Assembly: GCF_000372745.1 (NCBI RefSeq)
Contig: NZ_KB889685.1
Span: 1 to 64,000, forward strand
DNA: 64,000 nt
From: Embleya scabrispora DSM 41855
Lineage (GTDB): Bacteria > Actinomycetota > Actinomycetes > Streptomycetales > Streptomycetaceae
Direction of reading: 5' to 3'
Part shown: positions 1 through 7,774 of the stretch, one piece after another
How the letters are laid out: every line of letters starts with the position of its first letter
Numbering within the stretch: the stretch's first letter is position 1
Position numbers and translations under genes: made by a program
The notes under the pieces: model-generated
The model's database searches: none
Seen by the model: only the letters and a program-made list of their open reading frames with translations
Told to the model about the DNA's origin: nothing

Positions 1-600
1 ACCTGGATGATCTTCTGGATGCGGCGGACCTCGCACGCGTTGAAGGCGCAGCTCCAGGGTCGGTTGGACCAGGCGCTGGCGATGGGCACCGGCGCGCTGG
101 TGCTGACCGCGTTCCTGTCGGTGGGCCGCGAGGGCCTGGAGACCGCGGTGATCGTGTGGGGCACCGCCCGCTCCACCGGCGAGAACACCGACCCGATGAT
201 CGGCGTCGCCCTCGGCCTGGCCACCGCCGTCGTCCTGGGCTACCTCTTCTACGCCGGCGCCGTCCGGATCAACCTGGCCAAATTCTTCCTGTGGACCGGC
301 GCCGGCCTGGTCGTCGTCGCCGCCGGCGTACTCGCCTACGGCGTCCACGACCTCCAGGAGGCCGACTTCCTCCCGGGCCTGACCGACCGCGCCTTCGACA
401 TCAGCGACACCATCCCCCCGGACAGCTGGTACGGCACCCTGCTCAAGGGCATCCTCAACTTCCAACCCGACCCCACGGTCCTCCAGGTCACCGTCTGGCT
501 GCTCTACCTCGTCCCGGTCATGGCCCTGTTCTTCCTGCTCCCCAAGGGCGGCACCAAGAACCCGGCGCCGGCGCCGCAAGAGACCGCGACAGCCGCCTGA
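1..600 (+). CDS. efeU: Iron permease EfeU (FTR1 family), 5' end cut by window edge
   Basis: Membrane permease of the EfeUOB iron transporter, which moves iron across the cytoplasmic membrane. The visible 199 codons are in frame from base 1, so the true start lies outside the window. The second FTR1-type iron motif, Arg-Glu-Gly-Leu-Glu (REGLE), is seen about residue 43 after a hydrophobic stretch. Further membrane helices follow near 65-85, 95-115 and 165-185. The tail is Pro/Ala-rich and hydrophilic. EfeO and EfeB lie immediately downstream but on the opposite strand, so this gene converges on its partners instead of sharing their transcript. Family length is about 280 residues, so roughly 80 N-terminal residues are missing. 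Assignment is firm from the motif and neighbours. Confidence 0.9.
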   Translation, partial: TWMIFWMRRTSHALKAQLQGRLDQALAMGTGALVLTAFLSVGREGLETAVIVWGTARSTGENTDPMIGVALGLATAVVLGYLFYAGAVRINLAKFFLWTGAGLVVVAAGVLAYGVHDLQEADFLPGLTDRAFDISDTIPPDSWYGTLLKGILNFQPDPTVLQVTVWLLYLVPVMALFFLLPKGGTKNPAPAPQETATAA

Positions 601-615
601 GCACCGCGCCAGGCA

Positions 616-660
616 TGCGCGAAGGGCCCGATCCCAGGTGCGGATCGGGCCCTTCGCGCA
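616..660. terminator. Bidirectional terminator between efeU and efeB
   Basis: Perfect 19-bp inverted repeat (616-634 and 642-660) with a 7-nt loop, lying between two convergent genes. It is symmetrical, so it can end transcripts from both sides. No long T run is needed for actinomycete hairpin terminators. Confidence 0.85.
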
Positions 661-686
661 GGTGAGCGACGCGGCTTGGGAAATAC

Positions 687-1964
687 TCAGGCGAACAACG
701 CCTTGCCCCAGTAGTCGTCCGCACCGCGCACCCCGCCAGGGCAGGCGAACAGCGCCGAACCCACGTGCTGGATGTACTCGTTCATCGTGTCGTTCGCCGC
801 CAACTGCTGCTGGAGCGGGATGAAGCCCTTGCGCGGGTCGCGCTGGTAGGCCAGGAAGAACAGGCCCGCCTCCAGCCGGCCGAGCCCGTCCGAGCCGTCC
901 ACGAACGAGTAGCCGCGGCGCAGGATGGTCACACCGTTGTTGGAGTCGGGGTGGGACAGCCGCACATGCGACTTCTCCGGCAGCGCCTTGAGCGGGACCA
1001 CGTCGTGCTCGCCGGTCGCACCATGCGGCGCGCCGACGCCCTTGGACCGGCCGATGATGTCCTGCTGCTCCTGCAGCGAGGTCCGGTCCCAGGTCTCGAT
1101 GTGCATCCGGATCCGGCGGGCGACCAGGTACGACCCGCCGCTCATCCACTGCGGGCCCTCGCCGGCCGGCACCCACACGTGCTCGCGCAGTCGGTCGGTC
1201 TCGGTACCGGCGATGTTGCGCGTGCCGTCCTTGAACCCGAACAGGTTGCGCGGCGTCATCGCCTCGGGCGTGGTCGAGGAGGTCTTGCCGAAGCCCAGCT
1301 GGGACCAGCGCACCGACACCACGCCGAAGCCGATCCTGGCCAGGTTGCGGATCGCGTGCACCGCGACCTGCGGGTCGTCCGAGCACGCCTGGACCGCGAT
1401 GTCGCCGCCCGAGCGCTGCGGGTCGAGCTTGTCACCCGGGAACAAGGGCAGTTCGGCGAGCACCTCGGGCTTCTTCGCGGCGATCTGGAACCGGTCCTTG
1501 CCGTCCTTGGTGAACAGCGTGGGGCCGAACCCGACGGTGAGCGTGAGGTTGTTCGGCGGCAGGCCGACCGCCTCGCCGGTGTCGTCCGGCGGCGACTGTG
1601 GGACGCCGCTGTCCGCGCCGGTCCCGATCGCCTTGCCGGCGGTCATCGCGGCCGCCGCGGCGGTCCACTGCTGAAGCATGCGCACCAGCTTGGCGCGGTC
1701 GTCGGTGATCACGTCGAAGACGCAAAAGTGCAGCCGGTCCTGCACCGGCGTGGCGATACCGGCCTGATTGACGCCGTGGAAGTCGACCGCGCCCGGGGTC
1801 GGCGCGGACGACTTGTCGTCGGTCCCGGTGACCGCGGTGGCCACCCCGCCGGCCGCGGCGGCTCCGACCACGAGCGCACCGCCGGTCCAGCCCAGCAGGG
1901 CCCGCCGGCTGAAACCGTCGCCCGCTTGCTCGACCGCCTCGGTGCCGTGTTCGATCTCGGTCAT
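687..1964 (-). CDS. efeB: EfeB, Tat-exported DyP-type haem peroxidase of iron uptake
   Basis: Dye-decolourising-type haem peroxidase that acts outside the membrane in the Efe iron uptake system (ferrous oxidation and/or iron release from haem in the family). The 425-residue protein has a twin-arginine start (Arg-Arg-Ala-Leu-Leu at residues 20-24) followed by a hydrophobic Gly/Ala/Val segment, so it should be exported folded by Tat. The DyP signature GxxDG is present in the stretch FGFKDGTRN about residue 245. ATG at 1964 is preceded by a GGGAGGG ribosome binding site. It lies 96 nt downstream of efeO on the same strand and probably shares its transcript. Length is normal for the family. Confidence 0.93.
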   Translation of the reverse strand: MTEIEHGTEAVEQAGDGFSRRALLGWTGGALVVGAAAAGGVATAVTGTDDKSSAPTPGAVDFHGVNQAGIATPVQDRLHFCVFDVITDDRAKLVRMLQQWTAAAAAMTAGKAIGTGADSGVPQSPPDDTGEAVGLPPNNLTLTVGFGPTLFTKDGKDRFQIAAKKPEVLAELPLFPGDKLDPQRSGGDIAVQACSDDPQVAVHAIRNLARIGFGVVSVRWSQLGFGKTSSTTPEAMTPRNLFGFKDGTRNIAGTETDRLREHVWVPAGEGPQWMSGGSYLVARRIRMHIETWDRTSLQEQQDIIGRSKGVGAPHGATGEHDVVPLKALPEKSHVRLSHPDSNNGVTILRRGYSFVDGSDGLGRLEAGLFFLAYQRDPRKGFIPLQQQLAANDTMNEYIQHVGSALFACPGGVRGADDYWGKALFA

Positions 1965-2060
1965 GGTGCCCTCCCTATGGACGTTCGGTGCGGCGGCAGG
2001 CGTGCTGCGTCCGGCCTGGTGAAGCGGCCGATTGTTGGCGCGTTGCGACGTGGGGCATGA

Positions 2061-3194
2061 CTAGGCGACGACGCCGGCCAGCTTGGACAGCGGCTCGCCG
2101 AGCGCGTTGACCGCGTCCGAGAGCTCCTTGCGCTTGGCGTCGTCGACGGTGTCGTAGGAAACGTAGCCCTCGCCCTGCTTGTACTTGTTCAGCAGGCCCT
2201 GGATCTTGGCGAACTCGCCGTCGAGGGTGCCGGCCAGCGCCGCGTCCTTCTCCGCCACGTACGGCTTCAGCAGGTCGAACGCCTTCTTCGCGCCGTCCAC
2301 GTTGCCCACGAAGTCCCACAGGTCGGTGTGGCTGAACGCCTCTTCCTCACCGGTGACCTTGCCGGTGGCCACCTCGTCGAGGAGTTCCTTGGCGCCGTTG
2401 GCGATCGAGGTCGGGGTGATCTCGGCCGTGCCCACCTTCGACTGGAGCGTCTTGAGGTCGGCCAGCAGGCGGTCGGCGTAGCCCTTGTCCGCGTCGGTGA
2501 TCTGCCCGGTCGTCCACAACGTCTTCTCGATCCGGTGCCAGCCGGACCACTCCTGACCCGGCTCCAGGTCCGCCTCGCGGGCGTCCATCTGCGGGTCGAG
2601 GTCGCCGAAGCTCTCCGCGACCGGCTCGATGGTCTCCCAGCCCAGGCGCGACTTGGGGTAGAGGTCCTTGGCCTTGGCCACGTCGCCGGCCTTGACCGCG
2701 TTCACGAACTCGGTGGCGATCGGCAACATCCGGTCGACGGTCTCGGTGGTGAAGGCGCGGTAGTGCGCGACCGCCTGGGCGAGTCGGGGGTCGACCGGCT
2801 TCTCGGCGGGCGTGCCGGCGACGGTGACGGTCTGTCGTATGCCGTCACCCTTCATGCCGGGCTTGCAGGCGACCTCGTACTTGCCGGCCTTGATCTCGAA
2901 GTTCAGCGTCGCCGAGGTGCCGGGGCCGATGTTCTCCCGCTCGGTGACGATCCGGTCGCCCTGGGCGTAGACGTACAACTCGGTGACCTGGCTGCCCTTG
3001 TTGGTCACCTTGATGCTGTTCTTGCCCGCCGACCAGTCCTTCTTGGCGACGTCGCACGACTTGTCCTTGGCGGTGACCTTGACCGCGTCGCCGGAGGATT
3101 CGTCACTGCTGCACGCGGTGAGCGCCAACGGCAACGCGAGCAGCAGCCCGGTGCCCAGCACGCGGACGGCGGGGCGGCGACGGACAACAGACAT
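2061..3194 (-). CDS. efeO: EfeO, iron-binding lipoprotein (cupredoxin plus imelysin/M75)
   Basis: Surface lipoprotein that captures iron and passes it to EfeU. The 377-residue protein begins with a lipoprotein signal whose lipobox is Leu-Thr-Ala-Cys (Cys28). A cupredoxin-like domain follows (about 35-125), then the M75/imelysin domain (about 135-377) with the HRIE-type metal motif in GWHRIEKTLW. The frame is open upstream to 3299, but ATG at 3194 is chosen because it starts a proper lipoprotein signal and has GGGAGA in front. First gene of the efeO-efeB operon. Iron-box-like dyads lie about 100 nt upstream, suggesting DtxR/IdeR-type (DmdR) repression by iron. Confidence 0.93.
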   Translation of the reverse strand: MSVVRRRPAVRVLGTGLLLALPLALTACSSDESSGDAVKVTAKDKSCDVAKKDWSAGKNSIKVTNKGSQVTELYVYAQGDRIVTERENIGPGTSATLNFEIKAGKYEVACKPGMKGDGIRQTVTVAGTPAEKPVDPRLAQAVAHYRAFTTETVDRMLPIATEFVNAVKAGDVAKAKDLYPKSRLGWETIEPVAESFGDLDPQMDAREADLEPGQEWSGWHRIEKTLWTTGQITDADKGYADRLLADLKTLQSKVGTAEITPTSIANGAKELLDEVATGKVTGEEEAFSHTDLWDFVGNVDGAKKAFDLLKPYVAEKDAALAGTLDGEFAKIQGLLNKYKQGEGYVSYDTVDDAKRKELSDAVNALGEPLSKLAGVVA

Positions 3195-3291
3195 GGACTC
3201 TCCCGGGGACGAGAACAAGCGAAGACGGGTCCATGCCCGGCAGACGGACGACAGGGACCAGCGGAAATACAAAAGGGACAAAAAGCAATTA

Positions 3292-3325
3292 TTAGGCAAG
3301 GCTAACCAAGCCTAGGCTTGGCTTA
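3292..3325 (-). promoter_or_regulatory. Overlapping iron-box-like operators upstream of efeO
   Basis: TTAGGCAAGGCTAACCAAG (3292-3310) matches 15 of 19 positions of the DtxR/IdeR iron box TTAGGTTAGGCTAACCTAA as I remember it. It overlaps a perfect 16-bp palindrome, CCAAGCCTAGGCTTGG (3306-3321). The region just downstream toward efeO is unusually AT-rich (TAATAATT read on the minus strand), consistent with a promoter core under the operator. Function is inferred; the sequences are seen. Confidence 0.7.
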
Positions 3326-3840
3326 TTTTGTCAGCCGAATGCCCCCATACAGTCAAGCCGAAGTAAAGGCGCGCCTCGTCGAGCGTGGATCGCATCACGT
3401 CCGGCCGGGGATCTCCGGCGCGGCAAAGCATGGCAAGCCGGGGAAATCCGTAGAGTCGGGCCGAGTCGGCGCAATCCGGAGCCCTGGCAATCACCTCGGA
3501 GCAGCCCGGCGGGGCAATGTGGCGGGCAACCCGCCGGGGCCTTGGCAGCCGATGCGAGCGCTCGCGCCCCGGACCCGGGCGTCGCGGCGATGACGGCTCC
3601 GGCGCCCGATGCGGTGATGGGCGACCCCGCCTCGTTCGCCCGCCCGCCCGGAGGGTTGCCCGCTCGCACGCCTTGCCCGCGCACACCCGTTCGCGTGTCA
3701 CGGCACCCGCTCGGACACGAACGGCGCCGCCCGGCCGTCGGCCCGATCGCCGCAAACGTGCCGGTCACCGGGTCGATCCCGAGCACCGGCGGCGCCGGTC
3801 CGGCGGATCACGGCGAGCGGAGTGGGACCGAGGGCTAGGA
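3326..3840. other. Intergenic stretch, no convincing gene
   Basis: Between the efeO control region and fadA. Open frames exist on both strands but have no ribosome binding sites, recognisable domains or coding-like protein composition (Arg/Pro/Ala-rich shadows). I see nothing functional except the palindrome at its right end. Confidence 0.5.
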
Positions 3841-3848
3841 CCATTGGT

Positions 3849-3860
3849 TACTCATGAGTA
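3849..3860. promoter_or_regulatory. Perfect 12-bp palindrome upstream of fadA, candidate operator
   Basis: TACTCATGAGTA is a perfect palindrome 39 nt before the fadA start codon, inside an otherwise GC-rich leader. Its size and position fit a TetR-family fatty-acid-degradation repressor site. The regulator is not in the window, so identity is inference. Confidence 0.5.
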
Positions 3861-3899
3861 GCATGGGGCTCGTACCCATCGCAGGAGGAGTGTGCGCTC

Positions 3900-5126
3900 G
3901 TGCCTCGTAACGTCCGGGACGTCGTCTTCGTAGACGGCGTCCGTACCCCCTTCGGCAAGGCCGGCCCCAAGGGCATCTACCACGAGACGCGAGCCGACGA
4001 CCTCGTCATCGCGTGTATCCGTGAGCTGATGCGCCGCAACCCGTCGCTGCCGCCCGCCCGCGTGGACGAGGTCGCCATCGCGGCCACCACGCAGATCGGC
4101 GACCAGGGCCTGACCATCGGCCGCACCGCGGCGCTGCTCGCGGGTCTGCCGCGCGAGGTGCCCGGCTATTCGATCGACCGCATGTGCGCGGGCGCGATGA
4201 CCGCGGTCACCACGGCCGCCGGCGGCATCGCGTTCGGCGCCTACGACGTCGTGGTCGCCGGCGGTGTCGAACACATGGGCCGCCACCCCATGGGCGAGGG
4301 CGCCGACCCGAACCCGCGGATCATCTCCGAGCAGCTCGTGGACCCGTCCGCGCTGGTCATGGGCAACACCGCGGAGAACATCCACGACCGCTTCCCGCAG
4401 CTGACCAAGGAGCGTGCCGACAGGTTCGCCGTGGGCAGCCAGGACAAGGCCGCCAAGGCGTACGCCGACAACAAGATCCAGCCCGACCTGGTGCCGGTCG
4501 CGGCCCGCTCGGTCGAGCAGGGCTGGGGCCTGTCCACCGTCGACGAGCCGATGCGCCCGGGCACCACGCTCGATGGCCTCGGCGCGCTGAAGACCCCGTT
4601 CCGTCCGCACGGCCGGGTCACCGCGGGCAACGCGGCCGGCCTCAACGACGGCGCGACCGCGTGCCTGCTCGCCTCCGAGGACGCCGCGCGTGAGCTGGGT
4701 CTGCCGATCAAGATGCGGCTCGTGCAGTTCGCCTTCGCGGGCGTCGAGCCCGAGGTGATGGGCATCGGCCCGGTCCCGGCCACCGAGAAGGCCCTGGAGC
4801 GCGCCGGCCTCACCATCGAGGACATCGGCCTGTTCGAACTGAACGAGGCGTTCGCGGTCCAGGTGTTGTCCTTCCTGGACCACTACAAGATCGCCGACGA
4901 CGACCCGCGCGTGAACAAGTACGGCGGCGCGATCGCCTTCGGCCACCCTCTCGCCTCGTCCGGCGTGCGCCTGATGACGCAGCTCGCGCGCCAGTTCGAG
5001 GAACACCCCGAGGTCCGCTACGGCCTGACCTCGATGTGCATCGGGCTCGGCATGGGCGGGACCGTCATCTGGGAGAACCCGAACTGGACTGCGGACAGCG
5101 CGAACTCCGAGGGGAACGACAAGTGA
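3900..5126 (+). CDS. fadA: Acetyl-CoA acyltransferase (thiolase), beta-oxidation FadA/FadI type
   Basis: Thiolase performing the last step of fatty-acid beta-oxidation, cleaving 3-ketoacyl-CoA to acetyl-CoA. The 408-residue protein has the nucleophile Cys96 in SIDRMCAGAM, the His of GGAIAFGHPLASSG about residue 350, and the second catalytic Cys in SMCIGLGMGG near 383. The GTG start follows GGAGGAG at proper spacing. Its stop overlaps the GTG start of fadB by 3 nt, so the two are translationally coupled. The palindrome at 3849-3860 probably controls the pair. Typical full length, no anomaly. Confidence 0.95.
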   Translation: MPRNVRDVVFVDGVRTPFGKAGPKGIYHETRADDLVIACIRELMRRNPSLPPARVDEVAIAATTQIGDQGLTIGRTAALLAGLPREVPGYSIDRMCAGAMTAVTTAAGGIAFGAYDVVVAGGVEHMGRHPMGEGADPNPRIISEQLVDPSALVMGNTAENIHDRFPQLTKERADRFAVGSQDKAAKAYADNKIQPDLVPVAARSVEQGWGLSTVDEPMRPGTTLDGLGALKTPFRPHGRVTAGNAAGLNDGATACLLASEDAARELGLPIKMRLVQFAFAGVEPEVMGIGPVPATEKALERAGLTIEDIGLFELNEAFAVQVLSFLDHYKIADDDPRVNKYGGAIAFGHPLASSGVRLMTQLARQFEEHPEVRYGLTSMCIGLGMGGTVIWENPNWTADSANSEGNDK

Positions 5127-7258
5127 GCGACCTGACCCGACTGGCCGCCGAGGTCTTCCCGGACGAGCTGGTCTCGCACTTCCCCGTACGCGTGCTCGAC
5201 CTCCCGGGCGGCGCGGGCAAGTTCGCGCTGATCACGATCGACAACGGCTTCGACCACACCAAGCCGAACACGTTCGGCCCGGCCGGTCTGGGCGAACTGA
5301 ACGGCGCGATCGACAAGGTCGAGGCCCTGGCCGCGGCGGGCGACATCGTCGCGGCGGGGGTGACCGGCAAGCCGTTCATCTTCGCGGTCGGCGCCGACCT
5401 CAAGGGCGTGGAGAAGGTCGGCCTGCGCGAGCACGCGCACGCCATCGGCAAGGCCGGCCACGACACGTTCAAGCGGCTGACCACGCTGTCCGTGCCCACC
5501 TTCGCGTTCTACAACGGCGCGGCGATGGGCGGCGGCGTCGAGATCGGCCTGGCCTGCACGTACCGCACCATCTCCACCGCGGTGCCGGCCTTCTCGCTGC
5601 CGGAGTGCTTCCTGGGTCTGGTCCCCGGCTGGGGCGGCTGCGTACTGCTGCCGAACCTGATCGGCCCGGACGACGCGGTCACCGTGATCATCGAGAACGC
5701 GCTGAACCAGAACCGGCAGCTCAACGGCCCCAAGGCATTCAAGCTCGGGATCGCGGACGCGCTGGTGGAGTCCGCCGACTTCCTGGCCCAGTCGCTGGTG
5801 TGGGCGGCCAAGGTCGTCTCCGGCGAGATCGTGGTCGAGCGAGCGGAGATCGACCGCGGCGCCGGTTGGGACGCGGCGATCGAGCGAGGTCGCGCGATCG
5901 CCGACTCGAAGGTGCACGGGGCCTCCCCCGCGCCGTACCGCGCGCTGGAGATCATCGACGCGGCGCGCTCCGCGCGATTCGGCGACGTCGCCTCGCTCCA
6001 AGCCGGCTTCGACGCCGAGGACGACGCGCTCGCCGACCTGATCATGGGCGACGAACTGCGCGCGGGGCTGTACTCGTTCAACCTGATCCAAAAGCGCGCC
6101 AAGCGCCCGGCCGGCGCCCCCGACCGAAAGCTCGCGCGCCCGGTCACCAAGGTCGGCGTGGTCGGCGCCGGGCTGATGGCCTCGCAGCTCGCGCTGCTGT
6201 TCGCACGTCGCCTGCGGGTGCCGGTCGTCCTGACCGACATCGACCAGGAGCGCGTGGACAAGGGCGTCGGCTACGTGCACGCCGAGGTCGACAAGCTCCT
6301 GCTCAAGAAGCGCGTCTCGGCGGACGCCGCGAACCGGCTCAAGGCGCTGGTGACCGGCTCGCTGACCAAGGACGCGTTCGCGGACGCCGACTTCGTGATC
6401 GAGGCCGTGTTCGAGGAGATGTCGGTCAAGCAGCAGGTGTTCGCCGAGGTCGAGGCCGTGGTCTCGCCGACCTGCATCCTGGCCACCAACACCTCGTCGT
6501 TGTCGATCACCGAGATGGCCGCCAAGCTGGCGCACCCCGAGCGGGTCGTGGGCTTCCACTTCTTCAACCCGGTCGCGGTCCTGCCGCTTTTGGAGATCGT
6601 CCGCGCGGAGCAGACCGACGACGGTGCGCTGGCCACCGCGTTCGCCGTCTCCAAGCAGCTCAAGAAGACCTCGGTCCTGGTCAAGGACGCCCCGGCATTC
6701 GTGGTCAACCGCGTCCTCACCCGCTTCCTGGGCGAGGTGCTGGCCGCGGTCGACGAGGGCACCCCGATCGAGGTCGCCGACAACGCGCTGGCCCCGCTCG
6801 GCCTGCCGATGTCCCCGATGGTCCTGCTCGAACTCGTCGGTCCGGCGATCGCCGCACACGTCGCCGAGACCCTGCACACGGCCTTCCCGGACCGCTTCGG
6901 CGTCTCCCCCAACCTGGAGCGCGTGGTCAAGGCCGGGAAGCGCTCCTTCCTGACCTGGGCCTCGGGCACCCAGGAGGTCGACCCCGAGGTCACCGCCCTG
7001 CTGGAGGTGGGCAACTCCCCCTCCACGGAGGAACAGGTCCGCGACCGCGCCTTGGCCGCCCTGGCCGACGAGATCAACCGCATGCTCGAAGAGGGCGTCG
7101 TCGCCGCCCCGCAGGACATCGACCTGTGCATGATCACCGGCGCCGGCTGGCCCTTCCACCTGGGCGGCATCACGCCATACCTGGACCGGGTGGGCGTGAG
7201 CGAGAAGACGGCGGGCAAGCGCTTCCTGCCCGCGGGCGTGGCCTCCGTGCCGCAGTAG
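5123..7258 (+). CDS. fadB: Multifunctional enoyl-CoA hydratase / 3-hydroxyacyl-CoA dehydrogenase (FadB/FadJ type)
   Basis: Two-step beta-oxidation enzyme. The N-terminal crotonase domain (about 1-310) has the oxyanion-type loop YNGAAMGGGVEIGLA. The central NAD-binding Rossmann domain begins near residue 345 with VGVVGAGLMASQLALLFARR. The HADH signature FHFFNPVAVLPLLEIV and the C-terminal dimer domain follow. 711 residues is the normal family size. The frame is open upstream to 5036, but GTG at 5123 is the sensible start because it overlaps the fadA stop (GTGA) with GAGGGGA just upstream. The complex partner is the adjacent thiolase. Confidence 0.95.
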   Translation: MSDLTRLAAEVFPDELVSHFPVRVLDLPGGAGKFALITIDNGFDHTKPNTFGPAGLGELNGAIDKVEALAAAGDIVAAGVTGKPFIFAVGADLKGVEKVGLREHAHAIGKAGHDTFKRLTTLSVPTFAFYNGAAMGGGVEIGLACTYRTISTAVPAFSLPECFLGLVPGWGGCVLLPNLIGPDDAVTVIIENALNQNRQLNGPKAFKLGIADALVESADFLAQSLVWAAKVVSGEIVVERAEIDRGAGWDAAIERGRAIADSKVHGASPAPYRALEIIDAARSARFGDVASLQAGFDAEDDALADLIMGDELRAGLYSFNLIQKRAKRPAGAPDRKLARPVTKVGVVGAGLMASQLALLFARRLRVPVVLTDIDQERVDKGVGYVHAEVDKLLLKKRVSADAANRLKALVTGSLTKDAFADADFVIEAVFEEMSVKQQVFAEVEAVVSPTCILATNTSSLSITEMAAKLAHPERVVGFHFFNPVAVLPLLEIVRAEQTDDGALATAFAVSKQLKKTSVLVKDAPAFVVNRVLTRFLGEVLAAVDEGTPIEVADNALAPLGLPMSPMVLLELVGPAIAAHVAETLHTAFPDRFGVSPNLERVVKAGKRSFLTWASGTQEVDPEVTALLEVGNSPSTEEQVRDRALAALADEINRMLEEGVVAAPQDIDLCMITGAGWPFHLGGITPYLDRVGVSEKTAGKRFLPAGVASVPQ

Positions 7259-7344
7259 CGGCTCGCGGCTGGGCGTGGGTGTAGGGCTCGGTGGGACCCG
7301 GGGTGGGTCCCGCCGGGGTCCGTGTCCGCGGCAGGCAACCGCAC

Positions 7345-7387
7345 GCAGGGGTGGCTCCGTTGTTCGGAGCCACCCCTGCGGGGTTTT
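7345..7387 (+). terminator. Rho-independent terminator after fadAB
   Basis: Perfect 15-bp stem (7345-7359 with 7365-7379), 5-nt loop, followed by GGGGTTTT. It may also serve the minus-strand gene ending at 7415. Confidence 0.85.
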
Positions 7388-7414
7388 CGGGCCGGAGTCG
7401 GGTGAGGGGTTCGG

Positions 7415-7771
7415 CTAGGGGTCGGGTGGAGGATTCGCCTCGGGATCGGGCGAGGGATTCGTCCTGGGATCGGGCGACGGCTGGGGCGGGGAATCGGGCG
7501 ACGAATTCATGGGTGGATCGGTCGAGGGGGCCCTCGGCAACGCCAGGACGTGGAGCGCGTGATCGCAGGCGGCGGCCTCGTCGGTGAAGTCGGCTACCAC
7601 GTGCCATGCGCCGCGCTCGAAGACGCCGGTCTGCCAGGCCTCGGCGACTCGGCGCAGGAACACGAACTCGGGTGGGAGCGGTACGGGTTCGTGTGCGTCC
7701 TGAATCCACATCTCGCCCGGCGCCACGCCGCCTCGGCGCAGGGCGAGGAAGAGCTCGTGGCGATCCACCAC
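7415..7771 (-). CDS. Small cytosolic protein paired with TNT toxin, possible immunity protein
   Basis: 118 residues with no signal peptide or membrane segment. The first 80 residues look like a compact alpha/beta domain (acidic, with several Trp and Phe). The last 35 are a Pro/Asp/Ser repeat tail (SPDP, NPSPDP, NPPPDP units). GTG start only 3 nt after the stop of the exported TNT-domain gene, so the two are almost certainly co-translated. The family is not recognised from sequence. A cytosolic partner directly behind an exported NAD+-degrading enzyme is what an immunity protein would look like, but that is inference. GC-rich repeats in the tail may make its 3' end variable. Confidence 0.7.
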   Translation of the reverse strand: MVDRHELFLALRRGGVAPGEMWIQDAHEPVPLPPEFVFLRRVAEAWQTGVFERGAWHVVADFTDEAAACDHALHVLALPRAPSTDPPMNSSPDSPPQPSPDPRTNPSPDPEANPPPDP

Positions 7772-7774
7772 CGC

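Noticed and set aside
3852..5006. 384-codon open frame on the minus strand
   Set aside because: Antisense of the thiolase gene; no ribosome site or domain.
5018..7159. 713-codon open frame on the minus strand
   Set aside because: Exact antisense of fadB; its protein is Arg/Asp/Gly/His/Val-rich shadow sequence with no domains. GC-rich DNA gives long antisense frames.
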